Assembly (NCBI RefSeq): GCF_013177675.1
Contig: NZ_CP042652.1
Coordinates: 806,001-870,000, forward strand
From: Arcobacter acticola
Lineage (GTDB): Bacteria > Campylobacterota > Campylobacteria > Campylobacterales > Arcobacteraceae
DNA: 64,000 nt
Direction: 5' to 3'
Under the pieces are notes generated by a model. That model searched no databases, was not told the origin of the DNA, and saw only the letters and a program-made list of their open reading frames with translations. Shown here piece by piece: positions 7,486 through 16,763 of this stretch; positions within the stretch are counted from its first letter, which is position 1; the number at the start of each line of letters is the position of its first letter. Both the position numbers and the translations under genes were made by a program.

Positions 7486-10400
7486 ATTTGTGTGTTAATG
7501 TATATAAAACTGGTAAATAAATAAGATTTAAAACAGTTCCCCATGCTAGTCCAAATCCAAGGGCAATTGCAATTGGTTGAAATATAGCAGCCTCTCCACT
7601 TGGAAATAATATTAAAGACAACATCCCTACAATTGTTGTTACAGTAGTTATAATAATAGGTCTAAATCTTTTTATTGCACGAGAAAATATCTCTTCGATT
7701 GTTTTTGCTTTTTTCAAGTATGTCATCATAATAATTCCATCATTTATTACAACTCCTGCAAGTCCTAAAGCTCCAATCATTGATGGCATTGATAGATTTA
7801 ATCCCATTACTTGATGTCCTATTAGAACCCCTAATATAGAAAAAGGAATAACACTCATTACAATAAATGTTTCTCTAAATGAATTAAATAAATAAAGCAT
7901 TGAAAGCATTATTAGCACTAATGCTAGTACTGTTGCTAGTAACATATCTCTTTTTAATTCAGCATTTTTTTCTGCTTCACCTTTAAATACAAGTTTGATA
8001 CCAGTTTTTTCTATTTCATCTAACATAGGTTTTATTTTATTAATTACTTCACTTGCAGTAATAATATCAGGGTTTACATTTGCAAAAACATAGAAATTTT
8101 TTATTCCTTCATCTTTTAAAAGTTGCTCAAATGCTTTTAAAGTACTTAACTCAACAACTTCATATAAGGTTACAAAAGAGCCACCTTCAACAGGTAGTTT
8201 TGTATTTTTGAAACTTTCATAATCATCTTTATCTCGTGACTGAATTTTTATATCTAGCATCTCTTTTTCATCAAATGAAACTGCTTTTTTCTTCAATAAA
8301 TATAAGTTTGATAAGTAATTTCCAATAAAAGATTCTGTAAGTCCTAGTTGTTCTCCATAAGAATTAACTTTTATTTTGATTTCGTCAATACCAAATTTTA
8401 AAGAGTTTGATGCTGATTTAATACCTTCTATTTGTTTTAATTCTTTATCAATTTTTTCAATAGCAGCTATTGCTTTTTGATTATCGGATGTAACAACTCC
8501 AATTTTAATATCTGCTTTTACAGGTCCCACTTTTCTTTCAAGAACTTCTATCTCTTCTAAATTAAATTTATTTTTATAATCATTTTTACTTATGAACTCT
8601 TTTAATTTAGTAGATATTTCATCTGAAGTTATTTCTCTTGTTCTTCCTTCTTCATCATATTCAAGACTTAAAGCTGGTGTTACATATTTATCTAAGACAT
8701 TCATAGCTTTTAGTTTTTGAAGTTCAACTGTCATATACATCGCATATGGGAAATTTTCAGTATTGTCTCCAACATCTTTTCTATATCCTGCGATTGAATT
8801 TATATTTCTAATATAAAATTCATCACTATGTTTCATTAAATCAGCTTCAATTGCACTTACTATTTTAAATGATTCTTCAAGGGTAGTATTTGCATTTGCT
8901 TTTAGTGTAACTTTTACATCACTTCCATCAAATTTTGGGAACATTTGAAACTTTGAATTACTTATAAATTTAAAAGTTAAAAAAGGAACAATTATTATAA
9001 ATATTACGATAAAAGTCTTTTTCCAATTCATAAAAAAGTGAATAATTTTATTGTAAACTGCATTTGCTTTTTCCCAAGAAGTTACCTTTGAACCACTTTT
9101 TAAAACATGTGCAGCATGAATTGGAAGAAAAACAAATGATTCTATTAATGAAGCAACAACCAATGCACTAAGGGCAATAGGAATTAATTTCATAACTTCA
9201 CCCATAGTTCCACTTATTAATAAAACAGGTAAAAAAGAAAAAAGCGTTGTTAAAGATGCAACAGTTACTGGTTTAATCATCTCTTTTGCACCAATAATTG
9301 CAGCTTCTTTTGGACTATGACCTTCTTCTATGTGTTGTTGTATATTTTCACTTACAACAATGGCATCATCAACAACGATTCCAATTGCAATTAAAACTCC
9401 AACAAGAGAAATCATATTTATTGTATATCCTGAGAGATAGAAATAAACAGCAGCAATAACAAATGATGTTGGAATTCCCATGGCAATAATAAAAGACATT
9501 CTACCATTAATTAATAAAGCAACTAAGATTGTAATTAGTATGATACCAAGCATAATATTTGATGATACAACACTTAACCTATCAATAATTCTTTCACTAT
9601 TATCATCTGCAATTGAGATATTTATGTCAGGATTATTTTTTTGAATATCAGGTAATATCTTTTTTATATCTTTAACAATATTTATAGCATCACCCGTTTC
9701 AGATTGTACAATTTCAAGTGATAATGCATTTTCTCCATTGAAAGAATATAATGTTGATGAATCTTCATATTTCTTAGAAATAGTTGCTATATCTCTTACA
9801 TAAACTGTTTTATTAGAAATTTTTATTAAAGTATTTCCAAAATCTTCAGCATTTTTAGCACCATTATATGTGGAAATATAATAGTGTTTTTTTGGATCTT
9901 CAATTTTACCAATTGGAAATATATATGATAAATTTCCAATTACAGCAAATACATCACTTTTATTTAAATTTAATGCATCAATTTTTCTTTCATCAAGTAA
10001 AACTTCAAAATACTTATCAGAATCACCAAAAACTGTAATTTCATTTATTCCATTTATTGTAAGAAGTTTACTTTTCAAATCATCTGCAAAGGGTTTTAAT
10101 TGATCAATTGAGAGTTTTTTTGAGGTAATTGAAATATCAGCCAATGATCTTGTTCTATCTAAAGTATTAACAGATGGCTCATCCATATCAGAAGGCAAGT
10201 TTGATTTTATCAAAGTTATTGCATCTTTTATTTTATCAGCTTCTTGATATTTATTTTTACCTTTTTTTAGTTCTAAAACAATAGTAAATTTACCAGGACT
10301 AACAATTGTTGACATTGTATCAACAGAATCAATATTTTTTATATTATCTTCAATTTCTGTAACTGCCATCTTATCTAGAATATCAACACTAGCTCCACTG

Positions 10401-10558
10401 TAAGAACCTTTTATTGAAATCATATCCAAGTCAAAGCTTGGAAAGATTTCTTTTGGAGTTTTAGAATAAGACCAAATACCAATGGCAAATACTAAAAGAA
10501 ATAAAGTATAGTTCATACGAGAATTTTCTACAAAGAATCTTAAAATTTTTTCAAACAT
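7457..10558 (-). CDS. RND-family efflux permease (no adjacent adaptor)
   Basis: The 1033-residue inner-membrane protein has the RND layout: TM1 near residue 12-30, a large periplasmic loop, TM2-6 around residues 330-470, a second loop, and TM8-12 at the C-terminus. The TM4 signature IAIGIVVDDAIVVSENI carries the two Asp residues of the proton relay. The length fits AcrB/CzcA-like exporters. Divergence from the HAE1 pump at 37.9 kb suggests a different substrate. No membrane-fusion or TolC gene is next to it, so it either borrows partners or belongs to an RND group that works alone. Confidence 0.9.
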   Translation of the reverse strand: MFEKILRFFVENSRMNYTLFLLVFAIGIWSYSKTPKEIFPSFDLDMISIKGSYSGASVDILDKMAVTEIEDNIKNIDSVDTMSTIVSPGKFTIVLELKKGKNKYQEADKIKDAITLIKSNLPSDMDEPSVNTLDRTRSLADISITSKKLSIDQLKPFADDLKSKLLTINGINEITVFGDSDKYFEVLLDERKIDALNLNKSDVFAVIGNLSYIFPIGKIEDPKKHYYISTYNGAKNAEDFGNTLIKISNKTVYVRDIATISKKYEDSSTLYSFNGENALSLEIVQSETGDAINIVKDIKKILPDIQKNNPDINISIADDNSERIIDRLSVVSSNIMLGIILITILVALLINGRMSFIIAMGIPTSFVIAAVYFYLSGYTINMISLVGVLIAIGIVVDDAIVVSENIQQHIEEGHSPKEAAIIGAKEMIKPVTVASLTTLFSFLPVLLISGTMGEVMKLIPIALSALVVASLIESFVFLPIHAAHVLKSGSKVTSWEKANAVYNKIIHFFMNWKKTFIVIFIIIVPFLTFKFISNSKFQMFPKFDGSDVKVTLKANANTTLEESFKIVSAIEADLMKHSDEFYIRNINSIAGYRKDVGDNTENFPYAMYMTVELQKLKAMNVLDKYVTPALSLEYDEEGRTREITSDEISTKLKEFISKNDYKNKFNLEEIEVLERKVGPVKADIKIGVVTSDNQKAIAAIEKIDKELKQIEGIKSASNSLKFGIDEIKIKVNSYGEQLGLTESFIGNYLSNLYLLKKKAVSFDEKEMLDIKIQSRDKDDYESFKNTKLPVEGGSFVTLYEVVELSTLKAFEQLLKDEGIKNFYVFANVNPDIITASEVINKIKPMLDEIEKTGIKLVFKGEAEKNAELKRDMLLATVLALVLIMLSMLYLFNSFRETFIVMSVIPFSILGVLIGHQVMGLNLSMPSMIGALGLAGVVINDGIIMMTYLKKAKTIEEIFSRAIKRFRPIIITTVTTIVGMLSLILFPSGEAAIFQPIAIALGFGLAWGTVLNLIYLPVLYTLTHKLRKVPKIES

Positions 10559-10701
10559 TTATAACCTTTAAATTAAAGGAGTATTATAATTTATAATTAT
10601 TAATAAAGTATTAATATTTCATTATTTTATATTATAAATTACTGATTTTACCTATTTTTCTTTATTTAAAATCTGTTATAATCAAAATAAAAAGGGTTTT
10701 C

Positions 10702-11493
10702 ATGAAACTATTAAAAGGTTTATTCTTATTGATTTTATTTTTAAGTACGATTGTTCATGCTGATTCAAAAAATGAGCTTCTTTTTTATGTGGGAATTACT
10801 ATGGTTAAACCTGTAAAAGAGTTAGCTACTAATTTTGAAAAAGCAAACAACTGTACTATAAAAATTTTACAAGGTGGAAGCCAAGATTTATATGATAGTG
10901 CAAAATCAAGTCAAGTAGGAGACCTATATCTTCCTGGATCTTCATCTTATAGGGATAAATTCATAAAAGATGGATTGTTGCTTGATGGTAAATTTGTAGG
11001 TTATAATAAATTGTCTTTAGTTGTCAAAAAGGGAAACCCAAAAAATGTTAATGCATCTTTAGAAGAATTAACAAATGAAGAATTAAATGTTGTTTTAGGA
11101 AGTGAACAAAGTGGAAGCGTTGGTCTTGCAAGTAAAAATGTTTTAACAAAATTTGGATTATATGAAAAAGCTGTGTCTAATGCTATTTTTTTAGTTCCTG
11201 ATTCAAGAAATTTGATTAATGCTATAAAAAATGGAAATGCAGATTTGATTTTAAATTGGCATGCAACAACTTTTTGGGATAATAACAAAGAGTTTGTAGA
11301 AGCGATAGTTCTTGATGATGAATCTTCACAAAAATCAAAACTTGTATTTAATCTTTTAAGTAGTTCTAAAAATAAAGAGTTAAGTAAAAGATTTATGGAC
11401 TATGCTTCATCTGTTGAGGGTAGAGAAGTATTCAAAAAATATGGTTTTCTAGATGATGAAGATATGAAAAATTTTGACAAGGTAGTTTTTTAG
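10702..11493 (+). CDS. ModA/PstS-like periplasmic binding protein, probable sensory partner
   Basis: The 263-residue protein has a signal peptide (1-20, ending VHA) and the fold order of the type II binding proteins that take small oxyanions. It opens LLFYVGITMVKPVKELATNF and has a ligand-loop segment GSEQSGSVGLASKN. No ABC permease or ATPase is nearby. Its stop codon (TAG) abuts the ATG of a hybrid histidine kinase, so it probably presents a ligand to that kinase's periplasmic domain, as TorT does for TorS. The ligand is unknown; molybdate-, phosphate- or sulfonate-like anions are possible. Confidence 0.8.
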   Translation: MKLLKGLFLLILFLSTIVHADSKNELLFYVGITMVKPVKELATNFEKANNCTIKILQGGSQDLYDSAKSSQVGDLYLPGSSSYRDKFIKDGLLLDGKFVGYNKLSLVVKKGNPKNVNASLEELTNEELNVVLGSEQSGSVGLASKNVLTKFGLYEKAVSNAIFLVPDSRNLINAIKNGNADLILNWHATTFWDNNKEFVEAIVLDDESSQKSKLVFNLLSSSKNKELSKRFMDYASSVEGREVFKKYGFLDDEDMKNFDKVVF

Positions 11494-13806
11494 ATGTTTA
11501 GAAATAATGCTATTTTCAAAGCTTTAATAGCTTTATTATTTGCTTTTACAATAGGATATATTGGAATACTTGTAATTCATAATGTTTTTTCTAAAATTCT
11601 TACAGATCTGGATAATAGTGTAAAAAATGAATATTCAAGATATAAAATAGGTGAATATATCCTAAAAGAAATAAGTCTTATTGAAGCAAATTTCTACAAA
11701 ATGGGGATTACAACAAAATCAAGGGCTTTAAAAAATATTGAAGAAGAAATTCAAAATGAAATCCAAAATATTTTAAATGCTATTGAAGTTTTACAAAAAG
11801 GTGGAGTTTTAAAAAGTCAAATTAAATTAAACCTTGTAGAAGCAACCATCTCTAATGATGAAATTCATTTCCAAGTAGATGATAAAAAATATGTATTTGA
11901 AGCAATAGATTTAATTCCTAAATTAGATGAATTAAAAGAAAAAATGCTAAGTATGGAAGAAATCGTAGAAATTAAAAATTCTATTATAGAATCTTCAGAT
12001 AAAGAGTTTATTCAAAATAATATTTTCAAAGTAGAACTTTTTTTCAAACAAATACCAAGCCTATTTATTAGAATGAAAGAAAATAGCAATAGATTACTAT
12101 ATGATAGTAAAAAAAATATTAGAGTATTAGAAAAAAATATAAAAAATGAAAAAGAGTATTATAAAGATTTAGAGAATATATTTACATATTTTATTATAAT
12201 AGTTGTTCTTTTACTTGGATTCTTAGTAATTAAACAAATAGTTAGAAAAAATAAAGAGTTAGAAGATATAACTTTAAAAGCAAAAGAATCAGAAGAAGAT
12301 GCTTTAAAAGCAAATGAAACTAAATCTCAATTTTTGGCAAATATGAGTCATGAAATAAGAACTCCATTAAATGCAATAATAGGTTTTTCAGATATCTTAT
12401 CAAACTCAGATATGCAAGTAGAACATAGAGAAAAAGCAGAAATTATTTCAAAAAGTGCAAAGGCGTTACTAAATATTATTAATGATATTCTTGATATTTC
12501 AAAAGTTGAAAGTGGTAAATATGAAATTTCAAAATCTAATTTTGATTTAAAAGATTTGTTGGACCAAATAGTTCAATTATACGCTGTAAACACAAAACAA
12601 AAAAATATTAGATTTTTATATACTTTAGATGAAAGTATTCCAAATTTTGTTTTTAGTGATGAAACCAGATTAAAACAAGTTCTTTCAAATATCATAAGTA
12701 ATGCTATTAAATTTACACCTGAAAGTGGAAAAGTTTCATTTGATGTAAAACTCTTAAATATAAATAAAAACATTGCAAGGGTAAGATTTTCAGTAAAAGA
12801 TGAAGGAATTGGAATTTCAATTGAAAATCAAAAAAATATATTTGAACCCTTCTCTCAAGCTGATGGATCAATTTCTAGAAAATATGGTGGTACAGGTTTA
12901 GGCCTTGCTATTAGTTTAAATATAGTTAAAATGTTAGGTTCTGAAATTAGACTAATTAGTAGAGAAAATGAAGGAAGTGTTTTTTATTTTGATTTAGATT
13001 TAGTAGTTCAAGATATGAATACTATTAATGTTAATAAACTAAAGTATGATTTTGCTATTTGTTATATTATGGAAGATACAGAAAATATTAGAAATCATTT
13101 AATAAATACAGTTAAATATTTTGGACGAATTCATCAAGGTGATGAAGATATTGAGAGTTGTAAAAAAATGGATTTAATCTTTTGTTTTGGTGATTCACAA
13201 CTTTATGAAAAACTTTCAAAAAGAAAAGATAAATTTAAATGTCCAGTGGTTTATGTGGGGAATATGGACAAAATAAATAATGATAATAAAATGAAGCACT
13301 TAATGGATTATTTTTTAGATGTACCTATTTATGGTTCTAAAATCTTTAATATTATTGCAGAATCAAAACTAATTGAAAAAGATGTTCAAAAAATTGAAAA
13401 TAAAACTGAATCAAAAGAGAATTTCTCAGGAAGAATTTTAGTTGCTGAAGATAATCCAAACAATCAACTTTTGATAAAAATCATTTTACAAAAATTAGGT
13501 CTTGATGTAACGATAGTTGAAAATGGTCAATTAGCCGTTGAAAAATATCAAAGTGAAAACTTCGATCTAGTTTTTTTAGATATCAATATGCCTATTATGG
13601 ATGGATTAACTGCATTAAAACATATAAGAGCATATGAAAAAGATATTCAAAAATATACTCCTATTATTGCACTAACTGCAAATTCAATTAATGGAGATAG
13701 AGAAAGATATATAGATGAAGGAATGGATAACTACTTGAGTAAACCATTTGATAGAAATCAGTTAATAGCTATTTTGCATTTATATATAAATAAGAATGAA
13801 TATTAA
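11494..13806 (+). CDS. Hybrid sensor histidine kinase / response regulator
   Basis: The 770-residue kinase has TM1 at about 11-33, a helical periplasmic region at about 34-225 and TM2 at about 228-247. Then come HisKA (phospho-acceptor His near 286 in NMSHEIRTPLN) and an HATPase with DEGIGIS and YGGTGLGLAIS. A degenerate receiver-like spacer at about 510-620 precedes a C-terminal receiver with LVFLDINMPIMDG (phospho-Asp near 696) and the SKPF lysine. The helical sensor between two TMs resembles the TorS type. It is coupled with zero gap to the binding protein upstream. No output regulator is adjacent. Confidence 0.93.
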   Translation: MFRNNAIFKALIALLFAFTIGYIGILVIHNVFSKILTDLDNSVKNEYSRYKIGEYILKEISLIEANFYKMGITTKSRALKNIEEEIQNEIQNILNAIEVLQKGGVLKSQIKLNLVEATISNDEIHFQVDDKKYVFEAIDLIPKLDELKEKMLSMEEIVEIKNSIIESSDKEFIQNNIFKVELFFKQIPSLFIRMKENSNRLLYDSKKNIRVLEKNIKNEKEYYKDLENIFTYFIIIVVLLLGFLVIKQIVRKNKELEDITLKAKESEEDALKANETKSQFLANMSHEIRTPLNAIIGFSDILSNSDMQVEHREKAEIISKSAKALLNIINDILDISKVESGKYEISKSNFDLKDLLDQIVQLYAVNTKQKNIRFLYTLDESIPNFVFSDETRLKQVLSNIISNAIKFTPESGKVSFDVKLLNINKNIARVRFSVKDEGIGISIENQKNIFEPFSQADGSISRKYGGTGLGLAISLNIVKMLGSEIRLISRENEGSVFYFDLDLVVQDMNTINVNKLKYDFAICYIMEDTENIRNHLINTVKYFGRIHQGDEDIESCKKMDLIFCFGDSQLYEKLSKRKDKFKCPVVYVGNMDKINNDNKMKHLMDYFLDVPIYGSKIFNIIAESKLIEKDVQKIENKTESKENFSGRILVAEDNPNNQLLIKIILQKLGLDVTIVENGQLAVEKYQSENFDLVFLDINMPIMDGLTALKHIRAYEKDIQKYTPIIALTANSINGDRERYIDEGMDNYLSKPFDRNQLIAILHLYINKNEY

Positions 13807-13838
13807 GAAGTTCAAAGAGATTTCTCTTTGAACTTCTT
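13805..13838. terminator. Bidirectional hairpin terminator
   Basis: A perfect 16-bp stem (AAGAAGTTCAAAGAGA / TCTCTTTGAACTTCTT) with a TT loop spans the stop regions of the hybrid kinase and lapD. Confidence 0.85.
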
Positions 13839-16053
13839 ATCTACTAGCTGCGTAAACGTGTAATTTCTTAATAGTTTCTATATCTTCATCTTCTTGTACA
13901 TTTTCAGCGAACAGTTTGATATTTAATAGATTTGTTAGATCAACGATAGCTTCAATAAAACTTTGTTTTGAAGAATCATTTGTTACATTATTTGTATATT
14001 CCCTTGCAAGTCTTATATAATCTAGATTGAAATCTTTTATACTATTAAGAGGAATAAATTTACTTTCAAATCTTTTTATGATAACTTTTGCTCCATGTTC
14101 ATGCATCTCATCTGCAAAGAATTTAAACTTCTCTACATCTTTTGCAACTGCATAGGCTGTAACTGAAAACACCAATTGTTTAGCTATTGCTTTATGTTCA
14201 TCTATAGTTTTTTCTAACCATAATATAAATCCTGTATTAGAAATAGAATCAATAGATAAATTTATAGAGATATCATGACTTATTTTATTAATTAAGATAT
14301 TGTTTATTACTTTAGTAATGATTTTTTTATCAAAATCAATTATTTTTCCATATCTTTCAGCAATAGAAACAAAAGTACCAATTGGAATATCTAAATTATC
14401 TTTATCTTTTATACTTGCAAAAGCTTCTTGCATAATAATATCATTAGAAGTAGTATTTAAAGTTGTAGCATTACCAATATATTTTAAATTGAATTTTGAA
14501 TTATCAACTATATCAAAAATTAATTCTTTCCACTCTTCCATCGCTCTAGCTGATGTTGTATGCTCTTCAATAAATATTTCATTTGAACCTATTAAGGTAG
14601 CTTTTTCATAAGCTTCATTTGCTGACTGTAATATTTGAGGTATCGTTCCTATTGGATTAAATGGAGTAGCCCCTATATGTACTATATCTTTTTTGATATA
14701 TTCATTTGCTAATTCTTCAAATCTCTTCTGCAATTTTAATGAATATTCTTTTGCATCTTTATCGGTAAAATCTTTTGCGATAATTGCAAATTCAGAACCA
14801 AAAAATCTATAAGCCATAATTTTTGAATCTTCATTTAATTTAGTTGTTGATAGAATGAGTGCGAATTTTTTTATGAAACTATTAATTTCTTTATTTGTAT
14901 GATTTTTAGCAAAATTTGCTAATTCAAATATTTTTATAATAAATACATAACCTGTATTTTTTTGAATAAACATATCTTTCATATCTGTTTCAAAATTTTG
15001 TCTTAAATCAAGTTGTGTTAATTCATCACAAGATAGTTTTTTAGTAAGATTTTCTAAATTTGTATTTAATTTATCAATAATTGCTTCTATTTTTCTAGAC
15101 ATATCATTCATGGCAAGTGCAACAGTTTTTATTTCTGTAGTCCAAGGAAGTTCATCAATAGTTTCAAATTTTCCAACAGCGATACTATTTGCTAATTTTT
15201 CAATTCTCTTAAGTGGTTTTAAAAGATATTGTACAAAAACAAATAAAATCAACATTGAAATAACAAATGCAACAAGAGCATATACGATAGCATTTTTAGC
15301 TTGTTCATATAGTTTAGCGTAAGCATCTCCCGCATTTGCACTTACATAAATGATTGCTGTTGTTTGCCATCCATTACTTATTTCACTTGATTGCTCTTGT
15401 AGATTAATTGGAATCATATGTATAAACCATTGAGGAACATAATCAAACTTTTCATCTCTACTAACTTGAACTAAAGTTTTATCTACATTTAGATTTGCAC
15501 TTGTGTTAATTGTTTTTCCATTTTCATTTGTAGCAGTAAAACTAAAAGTTACATTTTTAACATGATTATATGAATCATTTGCAATAAAATCATAAGTCTT
15601 TTTAGTCTCTTCCTTTGATAAATTTTCTTTAATATTTCCATCTTCTAAAGCAAGTAATTCTTTTTCTAAATCATTAGTTCCGATTACTTCAAGTTTTCCT
15701 ATTCTCTCATCAATTAAAACATTAGACACTTTCCATTTTGAATTATCTAAATCTTTTGAAGCAGCAATTAAATCACTATCTTGAATATTAAAAAAAGAGT
15801 TTTCAAGCCTAATTTCTTTATAAAAACCTCTATTTGCAATAGCATTTATAATAGATCCAATTTCAGGATCGTATTTGTCTTTTAAAAGAGTCTTAAGACT
15901 CATACCTAAAGATGTTGCTGTATCTTGCGCTTTTGTTATAGATTCAATCTCTAAATACTCTTTAGTATTTTTTACACTGATAATAAAATTACCTGTAAAA
16001 ATTAAAATAAATATTATTGAAATGATTATATATAGTTGTTTAGATAAAGACAT
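13837..16053 (-). CDS. lapD: LapD-like c-di-GMP receptor (degenerate GGDEF-EAL)
   Basis: The 738-residue inner-membrane protein has TM1 at 6-28, a periplasmic LapD/MoxY-type domain that includes the GW...VSANAGDAYAKLYEQ segment, TM2 at about 250-270, then HAMP, GGDEF and EAL domains. Both catalytic signatures are lost: FGSEF replaces GGDEF and EAFASI replaces the EALLR motif. It should therefore bind c-di-GMP without making or degrading it, as LapD does. LapD holds the LapG protease when c-di-GMP is high and releases it when low. The gene follows lapG by 13 bases in the same direction. Confidence 0.9.
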   Translation of the reverse strand: MSLSKQLYIIISIIFILIFTGNFIISVKNTKEYLEIESITKAQDTATSLGMSLKTLLKDKYDPEIGSIINAIANRGFYKEIRLENSFFNIQDSDLIAASKDLDNSKWKVSNVLIDERIGKLEVIGTNDLEKELLALEDGNIKENLSKEETKKTYDFIANDSYNHVKNVTFSFTATNENGKTINTSANLNVDKTLVQVSRDEKFDYVPQWFIHMIPINLQEQSSEISNGWQTTAIIYVSANAGDAYAKLYEQAKNAIVYALVAFVISMLILFVFVQYLLKPLKRIEKLANSIAVGKFETIDELPWTTEIKTVALAMNDMSRKIEAIIDKLNTNLENLTKKLSCDELTQLDLRQNFETDMKDMFIQKNTGYVFIIKIFELANFAKNHTNKEINSFIKKFALILSTTKLNEDSKIMAYRFFGSEFAIIAKDFTDKDAKEYSLKLQKRFEELANEYIKKDIVHIGATPFNPIGTIPQILQSANEAYEKATLIGSNEIFIEEHTTSARAMEEWKELIFDIVDNSKFNLKYIGNATTLNTTSNDIIMQEAFASIKDKDNLDIPIGTFVSIAERYGKIIDFDKKIITKVINNILINKISHDISINLSIDSISNTGFILWLEKTIDEHKAIAKQLVFSVTAYAVAKDVEKFKFFADEMHEHGAKVIIKRFESKFIPLNSIKDFNLDYIRLAREYTNNVTNDSSKQSFIEAIVDLTNLLNIKLFAENVQEDEDIETIKKLHVYAASR

Positions 16054-16066
16054 TTTGTTTCCTTTG

Positions 16067-16708
16067 TTAAAATCTACCTATTAAATTTTTCCAAGATTTA
16101 AGATTATTATCTCCTACTCTTGTATCACCTTTGTTTTTTGCTTGCCATAATCCAGATGCATTAAAACTATAAACTGGTTTTAAATCATCTCTTTTTGAAG
16201 CCAATTCTAATCTTCTATTAATATTATCTAAAATTACAGGTTCAGCACCTGTTTTGTGATAATAAGTTAAAACCATATGAGCTTGCTCAAATCTACTGTT
16301 TGCTTTTTTGTAAATTACATATGTAATTCTTAACTTATCATCAGGAATTCCTAGTTTTATCAAAGAAAAATATTTAGCAATTGCATAATCTTCACAATCA
16401 CCTGCCCCTGTACCCATAAATTCAAAAGGTGTAGCCCAGTAATCTTTTTGTTTCCAATGGGCAGCATCTGTTTTGTAAGTTATTTGGTTAAAAAAATCAT
16501 TTACATTTTTAATTTTATTTAAAAGTGATTCATTTTTAGAAGATTCTATCATAGAATCCCAAGCTTCAACTCTAGTTTTAGCACTAGAACCGTATTTTCT
16601 TTCTATTGAATTGAGTTGAGAGTCGGTGATGTTGAAATTTTTTGAGGCAATAAGAAAAATAGAGGAAAAGGAGATAATTGTAAAAGATATTAATAATATT
16701 TTTTTCAA
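16067..16708 (-). CDS. lapG: LapG-like periplasmic cysteine protease
   Basis: The 213-residue transglutaminase-like protease (BTLCP family) has an N-terminal signal or anchor (3-21). The catalytic triad is visible as Cys105 in GAGDCEDYAIAKY, His144 in EQAHMVLTYY and Asp161 in VILDN. In the known system LapG cuts a large surface adhesin to release biofilm cells and is sequestered by LapD. The start is TTG with GAGGAG 5 bases upstream. It is the first gene of the lapG-lapD operon. The adhesin substrate and its type I exporter are not in the window. Confidence 0.92.
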   Translation of the reverse strand: MKKILLISFTIISFSSIFLIASKNFNITDSQLNSIERKYGSSAKTRVEAWDSMIESSKNESLLNKIKNVNDFFNQITYKTDAAHWKQKDYWATPFEFMGTGAGDCEDYAIAKYFSLIKLGIPDDKLRITYVIYKKANSRFEQAHMVLTYYHKTGAEPVILDNINRRLELASKRDDLKPVYSFNASGLWQAKNKGDTRVGDNNLKSWKNLIGRF

Positions 16709-16731
16709 TATATCTCCTCTTTTTTGTTAAT

Positions 16732-16737
16732 ATTATA
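16732..16737 (-). promoter_or_regulatory. -10 element of the lapG-lapD operon
   Basis: A consensus TATAAT on the minus strand lies 23 bases before the lapG TTG start, with GAGGAG between them. Confidence 0.55.
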
Positions 16738-16763
16738 GCTAATATTTATTTAAAATAAAAAAA

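Noticed and set aside
13837-16053. The GGDEF-EAL protein as an active cyclase or phosphodiesterase
   Set aside because: Both signatures are degenerate (FGSEF, EAFASI) and the gene is paired with lapG, so a LapD-type receptor fits better.
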